Below, piece after piece: positions 34,619 through 43,846 of a stretch of DNA of 64,000 nt (positions within the stretch are counted from its first letter, which is position 1; the number at the start of each line of letters is the position of its first letter). The stretch is taken from positions 310,001 through 374,000 of the forward strand of contig CAJTEY010000001.1 in assembly GCA_910575775.1 (NCBI GenBank), written 5' to 3'. The stretch comes from Lachnospiraceae bacterium. GTDB taxonomy: Bacteria; Bacillota; Clostridia; Lachnospirales; Lachnospiraceae. The notes below the pieces were generated by a model. The model was not told the origin of the DNA, did no database searches, and was given only the letters and a program-made list of their open reading frames with translations. The position numbers and the translations under genes are program-made.

Positions 34619-36262
34619 TTATCTTTTATCGTACCCTGAAATTTCAGTAACCGCCATAGTCCGTTTTCCCCGCCACCGCATCAAATGCCACAAAACTGCG
34701 GCGGCCGCTCCCAGTATCCCGCCAAGCAGTGCGCTTCCCACATAATACCGCACCGTTTCCAGTTTTACAGCCTTCCCCGAGACGATCTGCATGGGCGTCT
34801 GGGCATCCAGATAATTCATAACCCGGTACCCTTCGTAGGCCGGATCATCTTCACTCTCAAGATAGACGCTTGTCTCCTCCTGTGCATCCGTGTAGAAGCG
34901 CTGTACCACGTAGCCTTCCGGCTCCCTGTAAAGCAGTGCACAGAGAAGAATGCCTAAAAGCCCCCCGGCCATTGCAACGGCATACACTTTTCTTTTATGT
35001 GCCCTGCCGGCTGCACACACGGCTTCCAGAAACTTGTCCGGCAGCTCTGCCAGAGGAACGGTGACTTCCCGCCATCGCTTCGGAATCAGAAACAGCAGAC
35101 TGTATTCCGCCTTTCCCTCCTTCTGCAGGAACAGCAGCTCTCCCAGAAAAATCAGCGTAACATTTTTGAAGGAACTGTTAAACAGGAGCTGCTCCGTCCA
35201 CCCCGCCGCCAGAAAGCAGGCCAGAATCACCAGCTCCCTCGTGCGCTGTTTACGCGTATCATAAAAAAACAGCGCAAAATATCCGAGCATGATCACCACT
35301 GTAAAGACAAGGCCGTAATTGATGTAGCACCAGATATAAGAACAGTCCATATTCATGGAAGCGTTGACCACCTGGGACACATCTGTCCCAAACAGACTTG
35401 TGTAGCCCGACTTCAAGAACTGCTCCGCCAGCCAGATTCTGGTATTCAGCAGATTATTTAATTTATGTGTCCAGATGCCAACCATGGGCATGCCAAATAA
35501 ATAGATCAGTGAAAAATAGTCATACAGAAAAAACGGCAGGACAAAGGACAGGAGCAGACAGACAGGCAGCACCAGATTTACCAGCAGCTTCTCCGCAAAA
35601 CAAAATCTGGGGCGAAGCCTCACATACAAACAGCCCGTCAGCAGTACCGCCACGATGCCGAATCCCGTATAGCTGACAGAATAAAAAAATACAAGAAAAT
35701 TTCCGGCCATAAGAAGCGCGTACTGCTTAAAGCCATATCTGTCACCCATTTCATATATCATGAGGGCACATAGCATCAGATAAGTAATATGCAGAATGTT
35801 TGGATGCGTAAATCCCAGACTCCAGCGGAAAATATGGCCAAGTCCCAGCTTCGCGTGCACACGGTAAACGGTATGTTCCAGACGGAAAAAAGAAAAAACG
35901 GAGATTCCGATAGCACAGATTGTCCACACCCAGACAGCCAGATGAAGTACCTTTTTCATCGACATTCCCTTCATGCCGAGCACCGTAAACGCCACAAAAA
36001 AAATGGCAATCTGTCGCGACTCAAAATAAACCACCGCCACGAGCGCCATAAGCAGGATCTGCAAAACTGCCTGCCTTTTTGTGTAGGAGGACAGGCAAAT
36101 TTTCAAAAAGCCAAGGGCAAGGGCAGGCAGAACAAGCAGATAAAAGAGCTTCTGCCCCTCGTAAAATCCAAGCCCCTTTGCCAAGGACAGGAGGATAAAA
36201 AAACCGTAATAGCACGCCTCCTGTATGGTTATCGTTTTTTCACACTGTCTATATTGTTCCAT
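34619..36262 (-). CDS. Wzy-like O-antigen/capsule polymerase with extra C-terminal hairpin
   Basis: 547 residues with around ten hydrophobic segments up to residue 400 and a large mid loop; GFTHPNILHITYLMLCALMI is the conserved HPN-type signature of Clostridial and Firmicute polymerases. The last 120 residues are unusual: a membrane segment (VYAVAMAGGLLGILLCALLY), an outer stretch of about 60 residues rich in acidic and aromatic residues (VYLESEDDPAYEGYRVMNYL), then a second membrane segment (GSALLGGILGAAAAVLWHL). That two-segment hairpin is reminiscent of Wzz chain-length proteins. It joins lipid-linked repeat units at the outer face. Downstream start of the fusion transferase is 66 nt away. 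Confidence 0.8.
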   Translation of the reverse strand: MEQYRQCEKTITIQEACYYGFFILLSLAKGLGFYEGQKLFYLLVLPALALGFLKICLSSYTKRQAVLQILLMALVAVVYFESRQIAIFFVAFTVLGMKGMSMKKVLHLAVWVWTICAIGISVFSFFRLEHTVYRVHAKLGLGHIFRWSLGFTHPNILHITYLMLCALMIYEMGDRYGFKQYALLMAGNFLVFFYSVSYTGFGIVAVLLTGCLYVRLRPRFCFAEKLLVNLVLPVCLLLSFVLPFFLYDYFSLIYLFGMPMVGIWTHKLNNLLNTRIWLAEQFLKSGYTSLFGTDVSQVVNASMNMDCSYIWCYINYGLVFTVVIMLGYFALFFYDTRKQRTRELVILACFLAAGWTEQLLFNSSFKNVTLIFLGELLFLQKEGKAEYSLLFLIPKRWREVTVPLAELPDKFLEAVCAAGRAHKRKVYAVAMAGGLLGILLCALLYREPEGYVVQRFYTDAQEETSVYLESEDDPAYEGYRVMNYLDAQTPMQIVSGKAVKLETVRYYVGSALLGGILGAAAAVLWHLMRWRGKRTMAVTEISGYDKR

Positions 36263-36325
36263 ATGCCTGTCCAGTCCTTTCGCTTCGCGACATCATTCCC
36301 CCACACACGCTCTGGACGCATCAGG

Positions 36326-37441
36326 CTAAAGCGCTTCAAGCGCCGGGCCAAGCGACCACGGATACGCCCCGTAACGCTGGGGATATCGGGAGAAGCCCTC
36401 GCACTCCCCGGAGCACTGATACACCAGCCCGCTCCTGACAGAACGCTCCAGCGCATGTCTTCCCGCCGTCAAGGCGTTCTCATATTTGACACCTGCAAGC
36501 ACGCCAAGCGACATTCCCTGTACCAGAGCGCAGCAGATCATCCCCGCCGCAGAGGTGTCCGCAGGCCCCTCCTGCGCTTCCAGCTGCCAGGAAAAACAGC
36601 CGTCCTGCCTCTGATAAGCCAGCGCCGCATCCACCAGCGCAGTGCAGGATGCCTCCAGCCGCTCCCTGCCATACCCGGAAATCATACAGCCCATCATACC
36701 ACGAAGCAGCCAGCCCACAGCCCTCCCCCAGCCGATGATTCCGTATTTGCAGCCGTCCGTCATATCATAACCGTGATAGGGAAGTTCCGTTGCTCCGTCC
36801 ATACCATAGGATAAAAAGTTCACAATCTGTCGAAGGGCCAGTTCCCTGTACTCCTGCCTGTCAAAAATTTCCCCATACCGATAGAGAAACGGACAGGCCA
36901 GACCGATACCGTCAACAAAGACCGTTGTCTCTCCGTTAGCCGGACGGTATAAAAAACTTCCGGCTCCGTCCACCGGATGAGCCGCCGCACAGGAGGCCAT
37001 CTTGTCCAGCGCCGTTTTTAACTGCCCCTCTGACAGTCCAGCAGTCTGTCCTGCGCCCCCCTCTTTTATCTCCGCATACATGCCCAGAAGCGTCTCCCCG
37101 GCAAGCAGATCATCCACATACATAACCGGCATGTCTTTTTTCAGCCATCTCCCGTAATATGCCGCGAGGGAACGCTCTATCTGCCCCATCCGTGCCGCAG
37201 CGTCTGAAATCTCTGTGCTTCCAGGATTCTTTGCTGCAGCCGCCTCCTGCGCAAGTTCTTCCCTGCAATGCCAAAGCCCCGCCGCTAAAAGCCCCGTGGG
37301 CCAGAAAATGACATCTTCTCCCGGGACTTTTCTCCGTAAGAGCAGGCGTTTTACCAGATCCTTACCCTTTTCCCGCCTGCTGCGCACACCGTACTCCAGG
37401 AGCTCCTTACAAGCATTGTCGATCAGAGGAATCTTATTCAT
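36326..37441 (-). CDS. GH105/GH88-like hydrolase, cytoplasmic
   Basis: 371 residues folding as an alpha6/alpha6 barrel of the GH105/GH88 type: VFVDGIGLACPFLYRYGEIF matches the catalytic-Asp segment of YteR-like enzymes, YGIIGWGRAVGWLLRGMMGC the W-G-R-x-x-G-W motif, and GCFSWQLEAQEGPADTSAAG the final D-T/E-S-x-A segment. No signal peptide, so it acts inside the cell. GH105 enzymes hydrolyse unsaturated uronyl residues left by lyases; here it is surrounded by Wzx and Wzy, so a role in editing or recycling repeat units is only a guess. ATG 37441 has GGGAGG five nt upstream, and the longer ORF to 37531 is artefactual because it runs into the flippase gene. Confidence 0.78.
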   Translation of the reverse strand: MNKIPLIDNACKELLEYGVRSRREKGKDLVKRLLLRRKVPGEDVIFWPTGLLAAGLWHCREELAQEAAAAKNPGSTEISDAAARMGQIERSLAAYYGRWLKKDMPVMYVDDLLAGETLLGMYAEIKEGGAGQTAGLSEGQLKTALDKMASCAAAHPVDGAGSFLYRPANGETTVFVDGIGLACPFLYRYGEIFDRQEYRELALRQIVNFLSYGMDGATELPYHGYDMTDGCKYGIIGWGRAVGWLLRGMMGCMISGYGRERLEASCTALVDAALAYQRQDGCFSWQLEAQEGPADTSAAGMICCALVQGMSLGVLAGVKYENALTAGRHALERSVRSGLVYQCSGECEGFSRYPQRYGAYPWSLGPALEAL

Positions 37442-37485
37442 ATGAACCTCCCAGATTTCCGCTTCACGGAATCTCTCATTCCTTC

Positions 37486-39024
37486 TCACCCTTTCTTCCG
37501 CACCGAAATCCTTCCTGCCGCCGCTTTCCACAGATAAGAAAATTCTTCCGTCCTGTGAAACACCGCCAGAAACACCAGATTGTAGAGCAGCGTAATCACA
37601 ATCACCATCAGCGCAAACGTAAAGATTGTGACCTCCCCCATGATCATATGCCGGATCGGCGCAGCCACCGCTCCCACCGCCAGAATCACCCCGATATATT
37701 TCAGCGAATCCTTGAAATAGGCGCCCGCCTTTTTGTCAAAACAGGCCCGGTAAATAATCCCGGGACGGATCAGGTTCGCCAATATGCCGGATACTAACGT
37801 CCCTACATAGACGCCCGTGACGCCGATTTTCTGCACCAATGCAATGGACACCACCAGATTGACGGCTCCCTGCACAAGCGGCAGGAATCTGTCCTGCTCG
37901 AAGAGTCCCGAGGCAATCTTGAAATTGAGGAGCACCGTGCGTCCGCCTTTCAAATAAAAATCCGTCACCAGAAGGGTTACCGTCATCTGCGGCAGCGTCC
38001 AGCCATCATCCCGCAGCCATATCCCGCCTATAAAAGGGGTGAGCAGATGAAAAAAGCCCACAGCGCCAAATCCGAAAAGCCAGCAGGCAAAAAATCGGTA
38101 CACCTTAAAGAGCAGGTACTGCCTCTCCTTTGACTCCGTGGCCACCACATTGCCAAAGCCCGAAATCACAGAGTCAAATATGATGTTCACAAAGTTTCCC
38201 ACATAGGTGATGATGTAGAGATAGTTGCCCACAACAGCCGAAGTATCTACATTGACAAAGGAGGAAATCACAAGTGTATCCGTCTGAAGCCTGGCCACAT
38301 CGCCGACCTTATGACAGATCAGCGCCTTCGTCTTGGAGGCGACTATCCGGGTCTCCTGCGGCGTAAGTTTCTTCACGTCTTTATCCCGCAGATAGGGGTA
38401 AAGCCTGTTCATATAGAGCGTCACAAAAATTTTCTGTAAAAATTCCACCACAGACTGTGCCAGCAGATAAAACAGAAAATTCCTGAAAAGCAGCAGAACC
38501 GTAATCTGCACTGTGGCCGCCGCTATCTTTGTCAGGGTCGCGATGTTGGTCTGGATATAATTTTTCTGTTCCGCATTTGACAGACTGTATTTATAGGCGA
38601 CAAAGTAGCTGATCACCGTGTTAAACAGAAACAGGTAATAGTACAGCGTCAGTTCCTTCACGGTCAGATTGCCCGGATTCTTCAGGAATAATTTTAAAAA
38701 CGGGGAAATCGCGATTCCCGCCGCCGCGATCACACCCGCAATCGTCAGATACGCCTTTTTGTAGAACCGCATGTAGGACTTGATCTTCTCGATATCACGC
38801 TCCGCCACCGGCTTGTAAAGGCTGTAGTTCAAGGCCGTGCCGATCCCCAGCTCCGCCAGGGACAGAACACTTAAAACACTCGTGTACGTTTCGTTTACTC
38901 CCGAAAACGTCCTGCCAAGCACATAGATAAAGACCGTCCGCTGGATAAAGTTCACCAGCAGGATCACCAGATTGCTGATATATCCGAATATGATATTTTT
39001 TCCGGCTTTCTGTATTCTGCCCAT
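37486..39024 (-). CDS. wzx: Wzx-like oligosaccharide flippase
   Basis: 512 residues and about twelve to fourteen hydrophobic segments with the MATE/Wzx family rhythm. N-terminal GKNIIFGYISNLVILLVNFI, then VLGRTFSGVNETYTSVLSVL (the G-x-N-x-T loop of the family) and LAELGIGTALNYSLYKPVAE (the conserved SLAELG/GIG segment) are typical of flippases of the PST family. It moves the undecaprenyl-linked repeat unit across the membrane to Wzy. It is the only Wzx I found in the window; the other cluster seems to use the PglK-like ABC exporter instead. Direct neighbours are a pyruvyl transferase 13 nt upstream and the GH105-like gene downstream. Confidence 0.9.
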   Translation of the reverse strand: MGRIQKAGKNIIFGYISNLVILLVNFIQRTVFIYVLGRTFSGVNETYTSVLSVLSLAELGIGTALNYSLYKPVAERDIEKIKSYMRFYKKAYLTIAGVIAAAGIAISPFLKLFLKNPGNLTVKELTLYYYLFLFNTVISYFVAYKYSLSNAEQKNYIQTNIATLTKIAAATVQITVLLLFRNFLFYLLAQSVVEFLQKIFVTLYMNRLYPYLRDKDVKKLTPQETRIVASKTKALICHKVGDVARLQTDTLVISSFVNVDTSAVVGNYLYIITYVGNFVNIIFDSVISGFGNVVATESKERQYLLFKVYRFFACWLFGFGAVGFFHLLTPFIGGIWLRDDGWTLPQMTVTLLVTDFYLKGGRTVLLNFKIASGLFEQDRFLPLVQGAVNLVVSIALVQKIGVTGVYVGTLVSGILANLIRPGIIYRACFDKKAGAYFKDSLKYIGVILAVGAVAAPIRHMIMGEVTIFTFALMVIVITLLYNLVFLAVFHRTEEFSYLWKAAAGRISVRKKG

Positions 39025-39037
39025 AATTTATCCACTT

Positions 39038-40228
39038 TCAGTCGTGCAGGCTGTTCCACAGCTTACGGAGTTCATCCCCTGCCTCAGCCGCCTTCCTGCA
39101 GTAATCAGGCATGATTTCCTGCAGTTTTCCCCGGATCTCGCCCTCTCTTTCCATCATCCACTCAAACGCGCCGATCAGCTCCTCCGGGTTGGAGAGTGTC
39201 TGTACCGGCAGCACATAGCGCTCCGGGTCTCCAAAGAGATCCTTCGCGATTCCTCTTGCTTTCACGGAATACCCCACCACCAGCGTGGGAATCATGGACG
39301 AATAAGCCGCGATGGTAGCATGCGTTCTCGCCCCGATAAACGCCCGGCATTTGGAAATGACATATTTGAGCTTCTGACAGGACATGTCCTCAAACTTCAC
39401 CACTCTGTCATTCCCCTGGTAAACGCCGTAAAGTTCATGGATTGTCAGCCTGTCGTCATTGTTCTTCCATATCACATGGGGGATCAGCGCGATGTGACAG
39501 TCCGTGGTCTCCAAAATATGGTCAATCAGTTTTCGATAATTCATTATTGTAATGCCGTCTTTTTCTTCGTACTTGAGAATCATCGGGCTGATATTGATGC
39601 CTATGGTATTTCCCTCGCTGAAACCGAATGGAAGCTTTGTCTTTTCCGGCTTCAGAGCAAAGGCCGGATCCGGGAACTGTTTCACATTCTCCGTCACTCC
39701 GGCTGCCGCAAGCGCCTGCGTCGTGATCGACTCCCTTGGCGTAATCAGCGCGTACCTCTTCATGTCCTCCACCACTTCCGGATCCTGCAAAAGCTCCGGC
39801 TCCAGGGAACAGCCCCAGAGAACGGTTTTCGCTCCCGCCCTGTTGAACGCGCTGTTGGCGGTGACCGCCTCCTTCTTTGACAGCTCGTAGCAGTACATGT
39901 CTCCACCGATGGAGAGATAGAGCGGCGCCAGATTTTTGCCCATCACCTCACGGAACCGATAGCGCATAAAGGATTCGGGATCGTGAAAAATTTTCCGCCA
40001 GGCGTAATACCACACATGGGCGAAAAAGTGCTCCGCGATCTTACGCTCCTGCAGGATATCACAGAGCGGCTCCACCGAGTAGTGCCTGTCCTCCTGCTCG
40101 CTGTTCGTCACAAGGAGCTTCGGAATCTCTTCTATCATATGGCAGGTGCTGTTGACAATCGCCTCACAGCCGTGATTGCCGCTTCCGCCGTGTAAATACA
40201 TTACTATTCTGTCGTTGTTGTGTTCCAT
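39038..40228 (-). CDS. Polysaccharide pyruvyl transferase family protein
   Basis: 396 residues. The N-terminal YLHGGSGNHGCEAIVNSTCH, then LYLSIGGDMYCYELSKKEAV and later AFIGARTHATIAAYSSMIPT (with the R and H of the CsaB-like R-x-H) are the landmarks of this family, which places ketal pyruvate on sugars using phosphoenolpyruvate; several members are in fact not active on pyruvate and may be other GT-B transferases. Soluble. ATG 40228 has AAAGG 7 nt upstream. The gap to the fucosyltransferase gene is 56 nt. Addition of pyruvate would give the polymer extra negative charge, in line with the acidic sugars made elsewhere in the locus. Confidence 0.85.
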   Translation of the reverse strand: MEHNNDRIVMYLHGGSGNHGCEAIVNSTCHMIEEIPKLLVTNSEQEDRHYSVEPLCDILQERKIAEHFFAHVWYYAWRKIFHDPESFMRYRFREVMGKNLAPLYLSIGGDMYCYELSKKEAVTANSAFNRAGAKTVLWGCSLEPELLQDPEVVEDMKRYALITPRESITTQALAAAGVTENVKQFPDPAFALKPEKTKLPFGFSEGNTIGINISPMILKYEEKDGITIMNYRKLIDHILETTDCHIALIPHVIWKNNDDRLTIHELYGVYQGNDRVVKFEDMSCQKLKYVISKCRAFIGARTHATIAAYSSMIPTLVVGYSVKARGIAKDLFGDPERYVLPVQTLSNPEELIGAFEWMMEREGEIRGKLQEIMPDYCRKAAEAGDELRKLWNSLHD

Positions 40229-40284
40229 GCTGCTGCCTTTCAGAATTTTTATCTATGATGAGTATATCATAAACACTGATACCG

Positions 40285-41199
40285 TTACAGTAAAACATTT
40301 CCGGCGGGGGTGACGAGTGTCCAGGTGGGCCAGAGCTTTTTCATCTGTTCTGGTACGCAGGTCTGAGTGTTTTTGTGAATGGAGGGGCGGAGCATGATCT
40401 TACCGGGGGTTCCGTTCAGTCGCGCGCCCCAGAAGCTGAAGGTGCTGTTGGCGCATATATTATGTCTGCAGCAGCTCATAAGCTGCATGTCATAAAAGCT
40501 GTTTTCTCCCTGGTTCCAGTCCACGATGTGGAACGCTTCCCCCTGAAAATGCGCCCGCACATAATCCGCGTCATCCGAGAAGACGTAGAAGACCGCTCCG
40601 GGGCACTTCTCTTTCATATAACCGACACAGGCGTCATAATACGTTTCGGTACAAATCCCGCCAAACATAGCCTCGTTGGCGGCGTCCAGGTAATCCCCTC
40701 TGCGGACATGGATGCTGACGGAAGGCTGTTCCGCCATCGCTTTCATGGTCTCCCGGTTTCTGGCATCGCCGCTCTTCGGAAAGCGGATTTCCTCTCTAAG
40801 TCTGTCAAGAATGTCCGCGTAGTACGCCTCGCAGGCCCAATACCCGGACAGATAACGGTTCTGCCACGTGAAAATCTGCGGATGATACATTTCTGATTCC
40901 TCAAACAGAGGCGCCTTTCCCGGCGCAATCCGCTTTTTCACTTTCTCCGCAAAGCCCGCCTCCTCCTCATAGATTCTCCCAAGAAGCGCCCGCACTTCCT
41001 TCTCGGAAGCCATTTCCAGACAAAGTCCGTCGAAGTCAGAAAGCGCAAATTTCCTGGGCGCGGCCGCCGACTCCTGGTTCTTTTGCAGGAACCAGGAAAG
41101 ATCCAGTTTCACCTCTGCACCCAGGCTCTGAAATTTTCGAAACAGTGCGTACTGCTGCAGTTGATTGCCCAGTCCGCCCATGACTCTTATGATTATCAC
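40285..41199 (-). CDS. Alpha-1,2-fucosyltransferase, GT11
   Basis: About 304 residues. IIIRVMGGLGNQLQQYALFR at the N-terminus and VSIHVRRGDYLD near residue 170 are motifs of GT11, where the H-x-R-R-x-D binds GDP-fucose, and SFWGARLNGTPGKIMLRPSI is the C-terminal block (usually SxFSWWxAxL, here STFSFWGARL). The start is set at GTG 41199, which fits the family length and has AGGA before it; the ATG at 41223 has no ribosome site. GDP-fucose synthesis genes are not in the window. The gene is 58 nt below the GT2 pair. Galactose versus other acceptors cannot be read. Confidence 0.9.
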   Translation of the reverse strand: MIIIRVMGGLGNQLQQYALFRKFQSLGAEVKLDLSWFLQKNQESAAAPRKFALSDFDGLCLEMASEKEVRALLGRIYEEEAGFAEKVKKRIAPGKAPLFEESEMYHPQIFTWQNRYLSGYWACEAYYADILDRLREEIRFPKSGDARNRETMKAMAEQPSVSIHVRRGDYLDAANEAMFGGICTETYYDACVGYMKEKCPGAVFYVFSDDADYVRAHFQGEAFHIVDWNQGENSFYDMQLMSCCRHNICANSTFSFWGARLNGTPGKIMLRPSIHKNTQTCVPEQMKKLWPTWTLVTPAGNVLL

Positions 41200-41257
41200 G
41201 TTTCCTATCTCCCATTCACCCATCTAAAACGGAGTGATTTTTTGGTTCCCCGCAAAA

Positions 41258-42280
41258 CTACCGCCGGTCATAGAGGCGCAGGATCAGTCGCAGCACCCGC
41301 AGCAGCACACCGCCGGGATACAGCATTCCCATATACAAAAGCTGATTGGACCGCTCCGTTACCGCAACCGGCGTATTGTGCAGCATTGTTTTTATGTTCT
41401 CCTCCCCGAAAATGGCCTGAATCCTCTTTCGGTAACCTTTGTCCGGGGCGCGTAGTTCGTTCTTCATCACATACATCAGCATGTAGCAGTGTTCCCTCGC
41501 CACCGCACGGACGGCGTCCGGCGCCTTCTTCTCTTCCGCCGTCCGTCCCACAGCCTCCATCAGCCTCTCCACGCCTGCAAAAAGCCCCTCGTCATAGCCG
41601 TGCACCAGGGATCCCTCCACATAGCGGTAATGGTAATAAAAAGCATCCTTCATAATAACCACGCGGCTGCTCTCCAGAAATGCTGGATACATCAAGTTTG
41701 TGTCATCCCCGAAGCGGAGACTGTAATCATAATATGTTTCATTGCCCTCGAAGAGAGATTTTTCACACAGCTTCATGCAGCGCGACAGGGGAATCACCTT
41801 CTTTTCCTCCCCGATCAGCTTCGCCTTAATCTGCTCCCTCAGCCTGTCACCCTCGTAGATTCCGGGTTCTGTGCCGCTTTTTACCTCCTCGGTTCCCCTC
41901 TGCTTCTCCACCACATGGTCACAGCAGACGATCTCCCCCGGCACACCTGCCAGACGTCCGGTCATCTGAACAAGCATCTCCGGCTCCAGATAGTCGTCGC
42001 TGTCCACAAACATATAATACCCGCCGGAGGCCGCCTCCATACCCGCCACGCAGGCCGCCGTCGGGCCGCCGTTTTTCTGATGGATGACCCGCACCCGCGC
42101 GTCCGCCTGCCCATACGCATCACAGACCGCGCCGCTTGCATCCGTGGATTCGTCGTCCACCAGAATCACCTCGATCCGCCGGTAAGTCTGTCCCAGAATG
42201 CTGTCCACGCACTCCCGCACATACTCCTCTTTGTTGTATACAGGCACTATGATGCTGATTAACGGATTTGTCCTTTTCAT
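41258..42280 (-). CDS. Glycosyltransferase family 2
   Basis: About 340 residues. LISIIVPVYNKEEYVRECVD, VILVDDESTDASGAVCDAYG and YMFVDSDDYLEPEMLVQM are the GT-A start, DDxSTD and DxD motifs. The C-terminal third has GDDTNLMYPAFLES, with the acidic pair typical of the GT2 branch with a GDD block. ATG 42280 overlaps the preceding stop as ATGA and carries GGA close by; the ORF could be read from 42322 but that would overlap the previous gene by 46 nt. It is a paralogue-like neighbour of the GT2 gene just upstream. Sugar donor unknown. Confidence 0.88.
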   Translation of the reverse strand: MKRTNPLISIIVPVYNKEEYVRECVDSILGQTYRRIEVILVDDESTDASGAVCDAYGQADARVRVIHQKNGGPTAACVAGMEAASGGYYMFVDSDDYLEPEMLVQMTGRLAGVPGEIVCCDHVVEKQRGTEEVKSGTEPGIYEGDRLREQIKAKLIGEEKKVIPLSRCMKLCEKSLFEGNETYYDYSLRFGDDTNLMYPAFLESSRVVIMKDAFYYHYRYVEGSLVHGYDEGLFAGVERLMEAVGRTAEEKKAPDAVRAVAREHCYMLMYVMKNELRAPDKGYRKRIQAIFGEENIKTMLHNTPVAVTERSNQLLYMGMLYPGGVLLRVLRLILRLYDRR

Positions 42281-43293
42281 TCTTTTCCACGCCTTCTCTC
42301 TTTGCTGCAGTGGTACAGCCACACATAAAGCCCCGGCAGGCAGGCAAACAGCCTCACCTTAATCTTGTAACCTGCCGGCAGATAAGGAGCACATGCTTTC
42401 TTATTTGCAATTCCCTTCAGTTTCCTTTGGCATACCTGCAGATAGGCTTTCGCCCGCCTCCGATCCTTCCCTGACAACCGGGCAATCTTTCCCGCCGTCA
42501 ACATAACCGCCACCATAATCTGGGCATCCGCCCGGGCCGCCAGGTAAGGCTCTCTTTCCACAATCAGTTCGCGGGCCATCTCCCAGCAGTAAACCTGATC
42601 CATGTAGGCCGGCGTAAAAGGTCTCTGCATGGCCCCGCCGGGATTCTGGTAATAGGCGTAGCCGGGATAAGCCGTCTCCACGGCCTGCTTCATACGAGGC
42701 AGAAGCTCCACAAGAAACAGCATGTCCTCGCCGATGGTCAGTCCTTCCCGGAACCGCACCTGTCCGATCAGATCCCGTCTGTAGAGCTTACTCCAGCACC
42801 GGGTATTCCCCCGCAGTATATTTTCTCTCAGATAGCTTTCGCTGTCATATTTTTTTCCTGTGTCCGCACCTGTCAGCTCCTCTGGCATTTCTCCCTCCGT
42901 CCGAAGCCGTTCCCACTCTCCTGCCGTTCCCCAGGCGGCAAAGCTGCATCCCGCCATATCACTGCCCGTCCGGCAAAGCAGTCTATGCAGACTCTTAAGC
43001 ACGCCGGGGCGCAGTCTGTCATCGGCGTCCACAAACATAATATAAGCGCCTTTTGCCTGTTCCAGCCCACGGTTGCGTGCCGCTGAGACACCCAGATCCG
43101 GCATCGTAATCACCCGCAGGCAGGAATGCTGCCCGCACAGCCGCTCGCAAACCGCCGCCGTATCATCCGTAGAGCCGTCATTTATAATAAGCACTTCCAA
43201 CGCTTCACAGTCCTGCGCCAGAATACTGTCGATACATTCTTCCAGATAAGCAGTCCCGTTGTGAACCGGGACAATCACGCTGATTCGATCCAC
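42277..43293 (-). CDS. Glycosyltransferase family 2
   Basis: 338 residues from a GTG start at 43293. ISVIVPVHNGTAYLEECIDS, VLIINDGSTDDTAAVCERLC and AYIMFVDADDRLRPGVLKSL are the GT2 motifs, with DADD as the metal site; TIGEDMLFLVELLPRM is the later catalytic block. About 338 residues is the normal length. The previous acetyltransferase stop lies 7 nt upstream, and the next GT2 gene begins inside its last codons. Both GT2 genes probably add successive sugars in the same repeat unit, judged only by arrangement. Confidence 0.88.
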   Translation of the reverse strand: MDRISVIVPVHNGTAYLEECIDSILAQDCEALEVLIINDGSTDDTAAVCERLCGQHSCLRVITMPDLGVSAARNRGLEQAKGAYIMFVDADDRLRPGVLKSLHRLLCRTGSDMAGCSFAAWGTAGEWERLRTEGEMPEELTGADTGKKYDSESYLRENILRGNTRCWSKLYRRDLIGQVRFREGLTIGEDMLFLVELLPRMKQAVETAYPGYAYYQNPGGAMQRPFTPAYMDQVYCWEMARELIVEREPYLAARADAQIMVAVMLTAGKIARLSGKDRRRAKAYLQVCQRKLKGIANKKACAPYLPAGYKIKVRLFACLPGLYVWLYHCSKERRRGKE

Positions 43294-43300
43294 TTTTTTC

Positions 43301-43846
43301 TCATACTCCCTTTTTCATCGATGAAATCGGTACATGTAACGTTTCTCTTTTCTGATAGCAGATTGTATGAGGCGGCACATCTTTTTTTATGACGCTTCCC
43401 GCCGCGATCACACAGTCGTCTCCGATATGCACGTCCTTTAAGATCGTGCAGTTTGCGCCAATCCAGACACGGTCTCCGATTGTAATTTCACCGATCAGAA
43501 ACTCCTCGCCCTGATTTTTGAAATTATGGTCATGGTCAACAATAACCACATTATTGCCAAATCTACAGTAATCTCCTATTTTGATATGCCCCATACACGT
43601 AATACAGCCGCCTATCGCATAAATGACATGATTCCCTATCTCCAGCCGGCCATCGCCCGCACAGATAAAATGCATCTTGCCCCGGTTCTCGTTTTTCTCC
43701 CCAAAACTCATATGCCCTTTTCCGGAAAGTTCAAGATAGACACGGTCAAATCCCTGTATCCACGGCATCTTGAGCCGGGATCCGTAACGGCACTTCCAAT
43801 AAGCGATTTTAAACAGACTTTTTAAAGCCTTTAACTTTACATTCAT
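43301..43846 (-). CDS. Hexapeptide-repeat O-acetyltransferase
   Basis: About 181 residues. From GHMSFGEKNENRGKMHFICA on, the hexapeptide-repeat beta-helix is clear: AIGGCITCMGHIKIGDYCRF, IVDHDHNFKNQGEEFLIGEI, with the catalytic His in VDHDH, and TIGDRVWIGANCTILKDVHI, ending AAGSVIKKDVPPHTI. This matches WcaF/maltose-acetyltransferase-like O-acetyltransferases. ATG 43846 overlaps the GT4 stop as ATGA; an in-frame ATG at 43858 overlaps more. Short basic N-terminus and no membrane segment. It acetylates a sugar of the repeat unit from acetyl-CoA; the exact position is unknown. Confidence 0.9.
   Translation of the reverse strand: MNVKLKALKSLFKIAYWKCRYGSRLKMPWIQGFDRVYLELSGKGHMSFGEKNENRGKMHFICAGDGRLEIGNHVIYAIGGCITCMGHIKIGDYCRFGNNVVIVDHDHNFKNQGEEFLIGEITIGDRVWIGANCTILKDVHIGDDCVIAAGSVIKKDVPPHTICYQKRETLHVPISSMKKGV

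Noticed and set aside
36326-37531. Longer start for the GH105-like protein
   Set aside because: The extra 30 residues overlap the flippase gene and a strong ribosome site marks ATG 37441.
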